A DNA stretch of 7,287 nucleotides from Oscillospiraceae bacterium (GTDB lineage Bacteria > Bacillota > Clostridia > Oscillospirales > Ruminococcaceae), in contig JAISLG010000113.1 of the NCBI GenBank assembly GCA_031260615.1, forward strand, positions 1-7,287, given 5' to 3'. The position numbers and the translations under genes were made by a program. Positions within the stretch are counted from its first letter, which is position 1; the number at the start of each line of letters is the position of its first letter. The notes beneath the pieces were generated by a model that saw only the letters and a list, made by a program, of their open reading frames with translations, was not told the origin of the DNA and searched no databases. Of the stretch, positions 1 through 6,942 are shown piece by piece.

Positions 1-1
1 A

Positions 2-2263
2 TCTTCTCCGCACCTCGATTATATTAGGCAACCGTCCTATATCTCTTAACAGGTTCTCTAATTGCAGAGTATTCTTTATGCTCAGCAACGCGGTAATCTC
101 CGCGTTACCGTTTTTCAGTGTATGACTGTTTATTTCCGTAATCGGCAGTTTCGACTCCGCAATTGTTTCGTACACACGCGCGAATACGCCGATATTCAAT
201 GCGATTACCATAAGCCCAGCCTTGTAGCCGGCGTTCGCGGTCAGCGAATCCCCTGCCCACTCCGCTTTGCGCCATACTTTCTCCGTCAACTCGTCCCCGT
301 TTTGCGCCTTGAATATCAAATACGCTTGGCAATCCGCTTTGTGTATCGAAAAGCCGTGTCCCCGTGTAGTATACGCGATTATATCGTCCCCCGGGAGCGG
401 ATTGCAACACTGCGAGTATTTTACTACACAATCCGATACCCCGTCTATTGTTACACCGAGTTGCTGTTTTTTTTCGCGATTACGTTTAAGTTGCTCTTCA
501 ATCTCCGATTCTGATAACGGGGGCGGTTCGGGGCGAGGGTGCGCTTTGTAATACTCCGCCTCCATAAGCGGCAGAAACTTCGTCATATTCACGCCCTTGT
601 ATCCGATTGAGGCGTAAAAATCGTCAAGGTTCTTAAAGTCGCACGAGTTCGCCGCGAATATCGCAAGAGTTTCGTCAAACGGGATACCTATACGGTTTAG
701 TTCCTTCTCAACCGTAATACGCCCGTTGTCCACATTTTCATTGCGCCGCGCCTTTCTAAACCAAGCCCGTATCTTTGACTTGGTTACCTCCATTTTCGCG
801 TATTCCACCCAGTTGATATTCGGGCCCGATTTGCGTTTTTCATTGCGGTTTATTACAACTATGTCGCCCGTTTCGAGTACCGTTTCGAGTGCCGCCGCTT
901 TGCCGTTTATTGTCGCGGATTGCATATGGTTGCCGAGTTCGGAGTGTATGTTATACGCGAGGTCGATTATTGTCGCGCCAAACGGTAACGTCCGTACTCG
1001 CCCGTCTTTCGTGAATACGCTTACCTCGTCAGTCGCTATGTCTATCTTAATAGATTTTTTCAAATCCTCGGCATCGTCCGATTGCTCTTGTAAAGCGAGT
1101 AATTCGCGGACAACCGCCATTGATTTTCTTTCGGCGGTTTTCTTGTCGCGCGGTATTGTATCCTTGATATTCTCATTCATTACGGAAGCGGTGTCATAGT
1201 TCAGTTTGTATTTCCAGTGCGCCGCGACACCGAGATTCGCAATGTAATCCATATCGCCCGTGCGGATTTGCACCTCGAATATTTTACCTTCCGCCGACAT
1301 TACCGTGGTGTGGAGGGAGCGATATTGGTTTAGTTTCGGGTTCCCGATGTAGTCCTTGAAACGCTCTGATATTGGCGTGAACATATAATGCAAAAAGTGC
1401 ATTACACTGTAACAATCGGCGATGTTCGCCACGATAATCCGCATTGCGTAAATGTCGTATATTTCGTCAAGAGTTTTGTTTTTCTGATATATTTTTTTGT
1501 ATATAGAATACACGCTTTTAAGACGCCACGATAGTTCAAAGCGGCGTTTTTTAATCTCAGGGGATATTTGGTTTTTGACGATTTTGGATAAGTTCGCCAT
1601 AACTTTTTCCGCTTCCGCCGACAGCGCAATCAACTGCCGTTCTATATCGGCATACACGAACGGGTCGAGGTATTTAAGCGATATGTTTTCGAGTTCGTCC
1701 TTGATAATGGATATGCCGAAACGGTGGGCAAGGGGCGCGAATATTGCGAGGGTTTCGGTGGCGACGCGGCGTTGCTTTGCCTCGGAACAAAACCCGAGGG
1801 TACGCATATTATGGAGGCGGTCGGCGAGTTTGATAAGTATTACGCGTATATCTTTCGACATACCCGCGAGGATACGGCGGATATTTTCCGCTTCGTATTC
1901 TTCGGTGGCGAAGATACGGTCCTCGAAGTTAAATTCGACTTTGGATATTTTGGTAACGCCCTCGACAAGGAGTGCCACTTCACGCCCGAATTTTTTCTTG
2001 ATAAACGCGATAGATGTATCAGTATCTTCCACTACATCGTGGAGTAATGCCGCGGCGATTACTTCGGTGTCAAGTGTAAAGTCGAGTAATATCCCGGCAA
2101 CGGCAATAGGGTGGGTTATATACGGCTCGCCAGACTGCCGCACAACATTGCCGTGCGCGCCGTTCGCAAAGTCATACGCCATTTTAATTTTCGGAATATC
2201 AAATGCGCGGTCGGATTTTGTCGACAACAACCGAGCTTCAAGTTCGGCGTAAGTTTTACACAT
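2..2263 (-). CDS. rel: RelA/SpoT-family bifunctional (p)ppGpp synthetase/hydrolase, 3' end cut by window edge
   Basis: This gene makes and breaks down the stringent-response alarmone (p)ppGpp, using ATP with GTP or GDP in the cytoplasm. My translation reads 754 codons without a stop and leaves the window in what looks like the last few residues. The N-terminal hydrolase domain has H51, HDVVED at 75-80 and KLADRLHNMR around D148, all intact. The synthetase domain has RFKD at 301-304, Y314 in a QYRSLHT motif, EVQIRT from E330 and AAHW near 347-350. RFKD is the form known from bifunctional Rel/SpoT enzymes rather than synthetase-only RelA. A TGS domain lies at about 413-473, a Cys-rich zinc-finger/RIS region at about 612-645 (C612, C619, C620, C645), and a C-terminal ACT domain from about 680. 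ATG 2263 is chosen because a GGGGG Shine-Dalgarno lies 5 nt upstream and the N-terminus matches the family. proA lies upstream on the same strand. Confidence 0.96.
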   Translation of the reverse strand, partial: MCKTYAELEARLLSTKSDRAFDIPKIKMAYDFANGAHGNVVRQSGEPYITHPIAVAGILLDFTLDTEVIAAALLHDVVEDTDTSIAFIKKKFGREVALLVEGVTKISKVEFNFEDRIFATEEYEAENIRRILAGMSKDIRVILIKLADRLHNMRTLGFCSEAKQRRVATETLAIFAPLAHRFGISIIKDELENISLKYLDPFVYADIERQLIALSAEAEKVMANLSKIVKNQISPEIKKRRFELSWRLKSVYSIYKKIYQKNKTLDEIYDIYAMRIIVANIADCYSVMHFLHYMFTPISERFKDYIGNPKLNQYRSLHTTVMSAEGKIFEVQIRTGDMDYIANLGVAAHWKYKLNYDTASVMNENIKDTIPRDKKTAERKSMAVVRELLALQEQSDDAEDLKKSIKIDIATDEVSVFTKDGRVRTLPFGATIIDLAYNIHSELGNHMQSATINGKAAALETVLETGDIVVINRNEKRKSGPNINWVEYAKMEVTKSKIRAWFRKARRNENVDNGRITVEKELNRIGIPFDETLAIFAANSCDFKNLDDFYASIGYKGVNMTKFLPLMEAEYYKAHPRPEPPPLSESEIEEQLKRNREKKQQLGVTIDGVSDCVVKYSQCCNPLPGDDIIAYTTRGHGFSIHKADCQAYLIFKAQNGDELTEKVWRKAEWAGDSLTANAGYKAGLMVIALNIGVFARVYETIAESKLPITEINSHTLKNGNAEITALLSIKNTLQLENLLRDIGRLPNIIEVRRR

Positions 2264-2268
2264 AACAG

Positions 2269-2276
2269 CCCCCTTT
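2269..2276 (-). promoter_or_regulatory. Ribosome binding site of rel
   Basis: On the minus strand AAAGGGGG ends 5 nt before the rel ATG. It is one of the two clear Shine-Dalgarno sequences for the five genes and supports the chosen start. Confidence 0.7.
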
Positions 2277-2294
2277 TAATTGGTTCCTTTTATG

Positions 2295-2346
2295 TCGTTA
2301 ATACACATACTCGCATATCGTTAATACACATACTCGCATATCGTTA
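2295..2346. repeat. Two perfect 23-bp direct repeats plus a partial third, upstream of rel
   Basis: Positions 2295-2317 and 2318-2340 are identical 23-mers, each starting TCGTTAATACACATAC. A third copy begins at 2341 (TCGTTA) and then diverges. The repeat lies wholly between the proA stop and the rel start. If the candidate rel promoter is right, it falls in the rel 5' leader. It could be a protein-binding array or a simple tandem duplication; no function is established. Confidence 0.85.
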
Positions 2347-2371
2347 TGCCGTTTGTATTCGTCAAAGTCAA
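2343..2371 (-). promoter_or_regulatory. Candidate sigma-70-type promoter for rel
   Basis: Reading the minus strand, TTGACT (2371-2366) is followed by a 17-bp spacer and CATAAC (2348-2343). These match the consensus at five and four of six positions. Transcription would begin near 2336, inside the 23-bp repeats. Read-through from proA is equally possible, because no terminator is visible after the proA stop. Confidence 0.45.
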
Positions 2372-2413
2372 CCGACACCCACGTCAATAATCATTGCGTT
2401 TCTTAAATATATG

Positions 2414-3658
2414 TTATTCTCGTATCTGCCCGTCCCCCGTCACGATATATTTATACGTTGTCAGTTCTTTGAGCCCCATTGGACCACGAGCGTGCAATTT
2501 CTGGGTAGATATGCCGATTTCCGCTCCCAAGCCGAATTCGTATCCGTCTGTGAAACGTGTTGACGCGTTTACATACACTGCTGCGCTTTGTACTTGCTCC
2601 GTGAACTCTGTCGCGTTGCGGAAGTTCTCCGTTATTATTGCGTCGGAGTGGTGTGTTCCGTACTTTTCTATATGCGCGATTGCTGTTTTTATGTCAGGTA
2701 CGATACGCACCGCTATTTTGTTCTCGTTGTACTCCGTGTAGTAATCCTCGTCCGTCACGGGGCGCGTAGTGTGGATTATTGCCGCTGTTTCGGGGTCGCC
2801 GTATATCTCTACACTGTCGCCCCACACCGAAGCAAGCGCGGGTAGGAATGTGCTTGCGATGTTCGTATGCACGAGTAGGCTCTCAATAGAATTGCACACA
2901 GACGGGCGTTGTTTTTTCGCGTTATCGGTGATACTGACAGCCTTTGCAATATCGGCGTACTCGTCCACATAGACGTGGCAGTTACCCGCTCCCGTTTCGA
3001 TAACGGGTACTGTTGCGTTCTCGACCACGGATTTGATTAACCCTGCTCCGCCCCTCGGAATCAATACGTCCACATACCCATTTAACCGCATTAACGCGGT
3101 TGCGGCATCGCGGCTTGTATCCTCAACGAGTATTACACTATCCGCCGGCAACCCCGACATAATACACGCCTCGCGGAACAGGTTTGTGATAACCCTGTTG
3201 GAGTGTATTGCGTCAGACCCGCCGCGGAGTATCACGGTATTACCCGATTTAAGGCAGAGCCCGGCGGCATCGGCGGCTACATTGGGGCGGCTTTCAAAGA
3301 TAATCCCGATTACGCCGAGGGGAACGCGTTTCTTGACAACGGACAGTCCATTAGGGAGGTTACCGCCGCCGATTACCTCACCGAGGGGGTCGGGTAGCGC
3401 GGTTATTTTCCGCAACCCGTCGGCTATCGCGGCGATACGGGAATCGGACAGTGTAAGCCGCTCGATGAAGGCATCTTTGATACCGCGTTGTATTGCGGCG
3501 GCGATGTCCTTTGTGTTTTCGAGTAGTATATTATCGGCGTTTTCAACGAGTAACTCGGCGGCTTTGAGTATTGCGCTATCCCGTTTGGACGCGGGCGCGG
3601 CGGATAACTTGGCTTTGGCGGATACGGCGCGCTCGCCGAGGTCTTTGATGTAGGACAT
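2414..3658 (-). CDS. proA: Glutamate-5-semialdehyde dehydrogenase (gamma-glutamyl phosphate reductase)
   Basis: ProA carries out the second step of proline synthesis, the NADPH-dependent reduction of gamma-glutamyl phosphate to glutamate-5-semialdehyde. The 414 residues are the usual length for the family. Visible family blocks are PLGVIGIIFESRPNV (113-127), LRGGSDA (144-150), the GGAG stretch near 203-206, ETGAGNCHVYVD (221-232), QRPSVCN with the catalytic cysteine C255, and a conserved C-terminal block from about 376 (GLGAEIGIS, then ARGPMGL). The ATG at 3658 fits the family N-terminus, and no better in-frame start lies just upstream. The bases before it (minus strand, TCCTCCT) are not a Shine-Dalgarno; only a weak AAGG lies about 14 nt upstream. 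The partner kinase gene proB, often adjacent, is not in the window. rel follows 150 bp downstream on the same strand and may be co-transcribed. Confidence 0.97.
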   Translation of the reverse strand: MSYIKDLGERAVSAKAKLSAAPASKRDSAILKAAELLVENADNILLENTKDIAAAIQRGIKDAFIERLTLSDSRIAAIADGLRKITALPDPLGEVIGGGNLPNGLSVVKKRVPLGVIGIIFESRPNVAADAAGLCLKSGNTVILRGGSDAIHSNRVITNLFREACIMSGLPADSVILVEDTSRDAATALMRLNGYVDVLIPRGGAGLIKSVVENATVPVIETGAGNCHVYVDEYADIAKAVSITDNAKKQRPSVCNSIESLLVHTNIASTFLPALASVWGDSVEIYGDPETAAIIHTTRPVTDEDYYTEYNENKIAVRIVPDIKTAIAHIEKYGTHHSDAIITENFRNATEFTEQVQSAAVYVNASTRFTDGYEFGLGAEIGISTQKLHARGPMGLKELTTYKYIVTGDGQIRE

Positions 3659-3702
3659 AGGAGGATTTAACCTTGGTATTATTTTATTTTCAGTTAAGGG
3701 GT

Positions 3703-3730
3703 ATTATACATTTTAATTTGAGAAAAGCAA
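3703..3730 (-). promoter_or_regulatory. Candidate promoter for proA
   Basis: On the minus strand a perfect TATAAT -10 (3708-3703) lies 16 bp after TTGCTT (3730-3725), a partial -35 matching at three positions. It points toward proA, with the start codon about 45 bp downstream of the -10. Confidence 0.55.
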
Positions 3731-3764
3731 GGGCGAATACAGAAAGTACGCAGATGTGTGAGAG

Positions 3765-3790
3765 TTGCAGTGCAATTCCCCCTTGCAATT
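3765..3790. promoter_or_regulatory. TTGCA-type palindrome and direct repeat in the proA/ackA divergent region
   Basis: TTGCA (3765-3769), one G, then TGCAA (3771-3775) form a perfect 11-bp palindrome. TGCAATT occurs at 3771-3777 and again at 3784-3790, 13 bp apart. The group lies between the divergent promoters and overlaps the -35 of one ackA promoter candidate, as a regulator site might. No known regulator is recognised, and short palindromes also arise by chance. Confidence 0.3.
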
Positions 3791-3810
3791 TTTATCGAAA
3801 CGGGTACAAT
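3783..3810 (+). promoter_or_regulatory. Candidate upstream promoter for ackA
   Basis: TTGCAA (3783-3788), a 16-bp spacer and TACAAT (3805-3810, five of six matches) point toward ackA. The element overlaps the TTGCA-type repeats. Confidence 0.4.
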
Positions 3811-3814
3811 AGCA

Positions 3815-3843
3815 TTGACAGGGGCAATACGAACGAGTTAAAT
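3815..3843 (+). promoter_or_regulatory. Candidate downstream promoter for ackA
   Basis: A perfect TTGACA -35 (3815-3820) is followed by a 17-bp spacer and TTAAAT (3838-3843, four of six matches). It would give a leader of roughly 45 nt before the ackA ATG. It could be the main promoter or a tandem partner of the element at 3783-3810. Confidence 0.5.
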
Positions 3844-3886
3844 ACACGAGTGAAAACAGTAATTAAAAAAATAATCCACTTAAATC

Positions 3887-3894
3887 GGAGAGGG
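3887..3894 (+). promoter_or_regulatory. Ribosome binding site of ackA
   Basis: GGAGAGGG ends 2 nt before the ackA ATG, and its GGAG core lies 6 nt away. This supports ATG 3897 as the start, together with the family N-terminus KVLVINAGSSS directly after it. Confidence 0.7.
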
Positions 3895-3896
3895 AA

Positions 3897-5087
3897 ATGA
3901 AAGTATTAGTTATCAATGCGGGGAGTTCGTCGCTTAAATATCAACTTATCGAAATGGACGGCGAGGAGGTTATCGCTAAGGGGCTGTGTGAAAGAATCGG
4001 CATTGACGGGCGGTTTAATCATTCCGCTAAGGGTGCGAAAATTGAGGAGGATATATCCTTCCCCACCCATACCGAGGCGTTTGAACGGGTAATATCCGCG
4101 CTCACTAAGGGCGACAATGCCGTAATCGCAGATGTATCCGAAATTGCCGCTGTCGGTCACCGTGTCGTACAAGGAGCGGAAGTATTCTCCAAAACTACAC
4201 TTGTTACCCCCGATGTAATCCAAAAAATTGACGACCTCAAAGAACTCGCGCCCGTCCATAACCACCCCCACGCACTCGCGCTTTGGGCGGCTGAGAAAGT
4301 ATTCCCCAAAACAACGCCGCAAGCCGTTGTCTTTGATACCGCGTTCCACGCTACTATTCCCGAAAAAGCATACATCTATGGATTCCCTTATGAAGCATAC
4401 GAAAAATACGCCGTGCGGAAATATGGGTTCCACGGGACGTCACATCGGTTCGTGTCGCAGGCTCTCGCAAAACACCTTAATAAAGACATCTCTGACCTCA
4501 AAATTGTGTCCTGTCACCTCGGTAACGGTTCATCTATTACCGCGATAGACGGCGGCAAATCCGTTGATACATCAATGGGATTTACTCCCCTCGACGGCGT
4601 GCTTATGGGTACTCGTTCGGGTGCCGCCGACCCTTCCGCTGTATTATTCCTGCAAGAAAAGTTGGGATTGAATCCAAAAGAAATGTCCGATTACCTTAAC
4701 AAAAAATCAGGGCTCCTCGGTATCGGCGGACACGCCGATAACCGCGACATATCCGCCGCCGCTGAAAAAGGCGATAAAAAAGCCGCCCTCACTAAGGAAA
4801 TACTTCGCTATGGCATAAAAAAATATATCGGGTCTTATGCCGCTGTAATGGGTGGGCTTGATGCCGTTATTTTCACGGGCGGTATCGGCGAAAATGACAA
4901 ATCCGTACGCGCCGATGTAATCAACGGTTTGGAATTCTTAGGGCTGTCCGTCGACCCCGACCGTAACAATACTCGCGGCGAACTCGCGGAAATATCCGCC
5001 GAGGGGAGTAAAGTAAAGGTGTTCGTAGTTCCCACAAATGAGGAGTTGCTTATCGCGCGCGATACCCTCGAATTGACTCAGAAATAA
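3897..5087 (+). CDS. ackA: Acetate kinase
   Basis: AckA interconverts acetyl phosphate plus ADP with acetate plus ATP in the cytoplasm; in fermenters this is a main substrate-level ATP source. The 396 residues are the normal family length. The N-terminal VLVINAGSSSLKY contains N7. Active-site residues known from studied acetate kinases appear in their motifs: R89 (GHRVVQG), D147 (VFDTAFH), H179 (YGFHGTSH), H207 (CHLGNGSS), R240 (MGTRSG), the FTGGIGEN phosphate-binding block (326-333) and PTNEE (379-383). Two motifs vary slightly: HRVVQGAE where HRVVHGGE is common, and GTRSGAADP where GTRSGDIDP is common. The usual partner gene pta is not in the window. The gene follows two candidate promoters and leads a probable three-gene operon, with the next gene starting 5 bp after its stop. 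Confidence 0.98.
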   Translation: MKVLVINAGSSSLKYQLIEMDGEEVIAKGLCERIGIDGRFNHSAKGAKIEEDISFPTHTEAFERVISALTKGDNAVIADVSEIAAVGHRVVQGAEVFSKTTLVTPDVIQKIDDLKELAPVHNHPHALALWAAEKVFPKTTPQAVVFDTAFHATIPEKAYIYGFPYEAYEKYAVRKYGFHGTSHRFVSQALAKHLNKDISDLKIVSCHLGNGSSITAIDGGKSVDTSMGFTPLDGVLMGTRSGAADPSAVLFLQEKLGLNPKEMSDYLNKKSGLLGIGGHADNRDISAAAEKGDKKAALTKEILRYGIKKYIGSYAAVMGGLDAVIFTGGIGENDKSVRADVINGLEFLGLSVDPDRNNTRGELAEISAEGSKVKVFVVPTNEELLIARDTLELTQK

Positions 5088-5092
5088 TAACT

Positions 5093-5623
5093 ATGAACAA
5101 TATCCTGACTTTCAAAAAACACCGCTTTAATCCGCTCCGCCCCACCGTTGCCGACATTGATATTGCCGATATTGCGCATTGCCTCGCCCGTATCCCGCGT
5201 GCGAACGGGCATTTTGCGGAGTTTTTCCCCGTTGCGCGGCACTCCGTGAACTGCGCCGCCGAAGCAAAAGCAAGAGGATTAAACGATAATATTATACTGA
5301 CTCTACTCCTCCACGATGCGTCCGAGGCGTACCTTTGCGATATTGTCCGCCCCGTGAAAAATGAAATGCCCGAATATCGCGTGTACGAAAAGGTCTTGCA
5401 AGATACCATATACAAAGCGTATAATATAGGGGTCGCGGACGTGTCGGCGATACGGGACGAAATTGACGATGCTATGCTGTACTATGAGTTTGTGCATTTT
5501 GCGGACGAGCGGTTGTTCGATACCGCTCCCGTTATATCATCTGCCCCCGACTTCTCCGAATGTAACTTCGATAAGGACGAACAGTTGTTTTTGTATTGGT
5601 TTGATAAATATTATAAGGCATAA
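5093..5623 (+). CDS. HD-superfamily phosphohydrolase (probably nucleotide-directed)
   Basis: This 176-residue protein has the fold signature of small HD phosphohydrolases related to the YfbR type. Residues 21-52 (DIDIADIAHCLARIPRANGH, then VARHSV) match the common pattern of this family, where VAQHSV is more usual. The likely metal ligands are H50, the H74-D75 pair in LLLHDASEAYLCDIVRP, and an aspartate at 125 or 126. Characterised relatives include 5'-deoxynucleotidases, so a nucleoside monophosphate substrate is plausible, but this is inferred and the true substrate is unknown. No signal peptide or membrane segment is seen. The ATG lies 5 bp after the ackA stop with no clear Shine-Dalgarno, so translation may depend on ribosomes finishing ackA. 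It is distinct from the HD domain of Rel. Confidence 0.85.
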   Translation: MNNILTFKKHRFNPLRPTVADIDIADIAHCLARIPRANGHFAEFFPVARHSVNCAAEAKARGLNDNIILTLLLHDASEAYLCDIVRPVKNEMPEYRVYEKVLQDTIYKAYNIGVADVSAIRDEIDDAMLYYEFVHFADERLFDTAPVISSAPDFSECNFDKDEQLFLYWFDKYYKA

Positions 5624-5666
5624 CAATCGTATGATACCCCCTGCGATTAAACAAAACGGATAAATA

Positions 5667-6629
5667 ATGAGTATAGAAATACGGTATTCCGATGCGAACC
5701 GCGCTACTATTTTTGAGCGCGGCGCGGAACTCAAAAGTCTGCACCTTACCCCGACTAACCCACCCGATACTGGCGGTGATTGGCGGCGTGAAATATTATG
5801 GCAAGGCGACCCGACCTATTGGGGGCGCACAAGCCCGCTTTTATTCCCTATGGTTGGCGCGCTGAAAGGCGACGAAACTACCATAGGTACGCGGAAAGTC
5901 AACATTCCCAAACACGGGTTTTGCCGCGATGCCGACTTTATTATGTCGCAAACCGCGAGTAATGAGGTTGTGTTCACGAAAACCGCCGACGAGGAAACTT
6001 ACGCTATGTTCCCGTTTCGGTGGACGCTACGAGTACATTACCGCATACTTGCCGGGCGAATTAAGATGACATACATCGTGACGAATAACGAGACAAAGCG
6101 TGAAATGCCGTACTGTATCGGCGCACACCCAGCGTTTAACATTCCGTTCGGCAACAAATTCGAAGACGACTACGACACTTTCGGGAACTATAAAATAATA
6201 TTCGACAAAGAGGAAAATACGCAAGCCGTGAAATTCGACATCGCAAACGGGCATTTTGACCCTCGTCTGCCCAGCAAGAAATTAAATGGCAATGTACTGC
6301 GCCTGAAACACACGGATTACCTCGACGACTGCCTCTACTACCCCGAGTTGAACTCGAATTCATTGCTAATCACGCGTGACGGTGCAAGCGGTGTGCGCGT
6401 AACTTGGGAAAACTACACAGGAGTCGCTTTCTGGACACCAATGCCGCCGAATGACGACACAATGTTAGTGGACGACCTCCCACCCCCCGCGGATTTTCTG
6501 TGCGTTGAGCCGTGGTGCGGAAGCGCGGATTGGTTCGACTCCGATGGAATTTTCGCCAACAAGCGTGGCATAGAGAAGTTACAACCGAGTGAAACAAAAC
6601 GATACTCGGTGACAATCGGCATCGAATAA
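5667..6629 (+). CDS. Aldose 1-epimerase family protein, LacX-like
   Basis: This 320-residue protein belongs to the galactose mutarotase-like superfamily, which interconverts the alpha and beta anomers of aldoses. It matches the LacX-type branch: ILWQGDPTYWGRTSPLLFP (43-61), HGFCRDADF (83-91), IGAHPAFNIPFG (151-162) and FLCVEPWCG (277-285). By comparison with galactose mutarotase, H83, H154 and E281 are the likely catalytic residues, and all are present. It appears cytoplasmic, with no signal peptide. The start is 43 bp after the HD-hydrolase stop; only a weak GGAT precedes the ATG. It is probably the last gene of the ackA transcript. The sugar substrate is unknown and no sugar operon is nearby. 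The G-rich repeat array begins 7 bp after the stop. Confidence 0.9.
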   Translation: MSIEIRYSDANRATIFERGAELKSLHLTPTNPPDTGGDWRREILWQGDPTYWGRTSPLLFPMVGALKGDETTIGTRKVNIPKHGFCRDADFIMSQTASNEVVFTKTADEETYAMFPFRWTLRVHYRILAGRIKMTYIVTNNETKREMPYCIGAHPAFNIPFGNKFEDDYDTFGNYKIIFDKEENTQAVKFDIANGHFDPRLPSKKLNGNVLRLKHTDYLDDCLYYPELNSNSLLITRDGASGVRVTWENYTGVAFWTPMPPNDDTMLVDDLPPPADFLCVEPWCGSADWFDSDGIFANKRGIEKLQPSETKRYSVTIGIE

Positions 6630-6636
6630 GCCAATC

Positions 6637-6715
6637 GGGGCAACCGCAATGGGCAAGGGGCAAGGGCAACCGCAAGGGGCAAGGGCAAGGGGCAAGGGGC
6701 AAGGGCAACCGCAAG
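6637..6715 (+). repeat. GGGGCAA/GGGCAA short tandem repeat array with G-quadruplex potential
   Basis: Units GGGCAA and GGGGCAA alternate, broken by CCGCAA spacers. A compound unit, GGGGCAAGGGCAACCGCAA, occurs twice (6657-6675 and 6696-6714). From 6676 to 6705 five G-runs of three or four bases (6676, 6683, 6689, 6696, 6703) are each separated by CAA, which meets the usual intramolecular G-quadruplex rule on the plus strand. The array starts 7 bp after the epimerase stop, so it would lie in that transcript's 3' end. Confidence 0.9.
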
Positions 6716-6735
6716 AGGAAACGCCTATTTCTTAG

Positions 6736-6755
6736 CGAGGGGCTTCGCCCCCTCG
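6736..6755. repeat. GC-rich hairpin, inverted copy of the element near 7152-7179
   Basis: CGAGGGG (6736-6742) pairs with CCCCTCG (6749-6755) around a 6-nt loop. Positions 6747-6762 are the exact reverse complement of TGGGGGTCGAGGGGGC at 7152-7167, so the two hairpins belong to one repeat family in opposite orientation. A pyrimidine tract follows, but there is no proper T-run, so a terminator role is uncertain. Confidence 0.75.
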
Positions 6756-6762
6756 ACCCCCA

Positions 6763-6800
6763 CTTCTTTCTTTTTCTTTCGCGAAAGAAAAAGAAAGAAG
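6763..6800. repeat. Perfect 38-bp palindrome of A/G- and C/T-rich arms
   Basis: The 19-bp left arm (6763-6781, C/T-rich, ending TTTCG) is the exact reverse complement of the right arm (6782-6800), with no spacer. A further half copy (AAAGAAAAAGAAAG, 6802-6815) can also pair with the left arm. The element could form a long RNA hairpin or a cruciform in DNA. Its job is unknown; a two-way transcription end point or a mobile repeat are possibilities. Confidence 0.9.
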
Positions 6801-6942
6801 CAAAGAAAAAGAAAGCCTGTATTCCAACTATTGTTGGTTCGGTTTATTATAACATTCCCTCGTAAGGGGGCTTTCAGTTGGGTATGAAAACTTTTTGCCC
6901 GCACTATGGTTAGTTTGCTGTTGCACGACAAGTGGAACGCTT

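Noticed and set aside
1497..2252. 251-codon plus-strand open frame opposite rel
   Set aside because: It lies wholly antisense to the well-supported rel gene, has Ser/Arg-rich shadow composition and resembles no family.
3033..3653. 206-codon plus-strand open frame opposite proA
   Set aside because: It is antisense to proA, whose product is full length with catalytic motifs; the composition is typical of a shadow frame.
6864..6912. Tiny frame after AAGGGGG (TTG or ATG start, about ten codons)
   Set aside because: It is too short to support and its spacing to the ATG is poor; the AAGGGGG is likely chance in G-rich sequence.
6725..6931. 68-codon minus-strand open frame across the 38-bp palindrome
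   Set aside because: Its Lys/Phe-rich sequence comes directly from the palindrome arms and GC hairpin; no ribosome site or family is seen.
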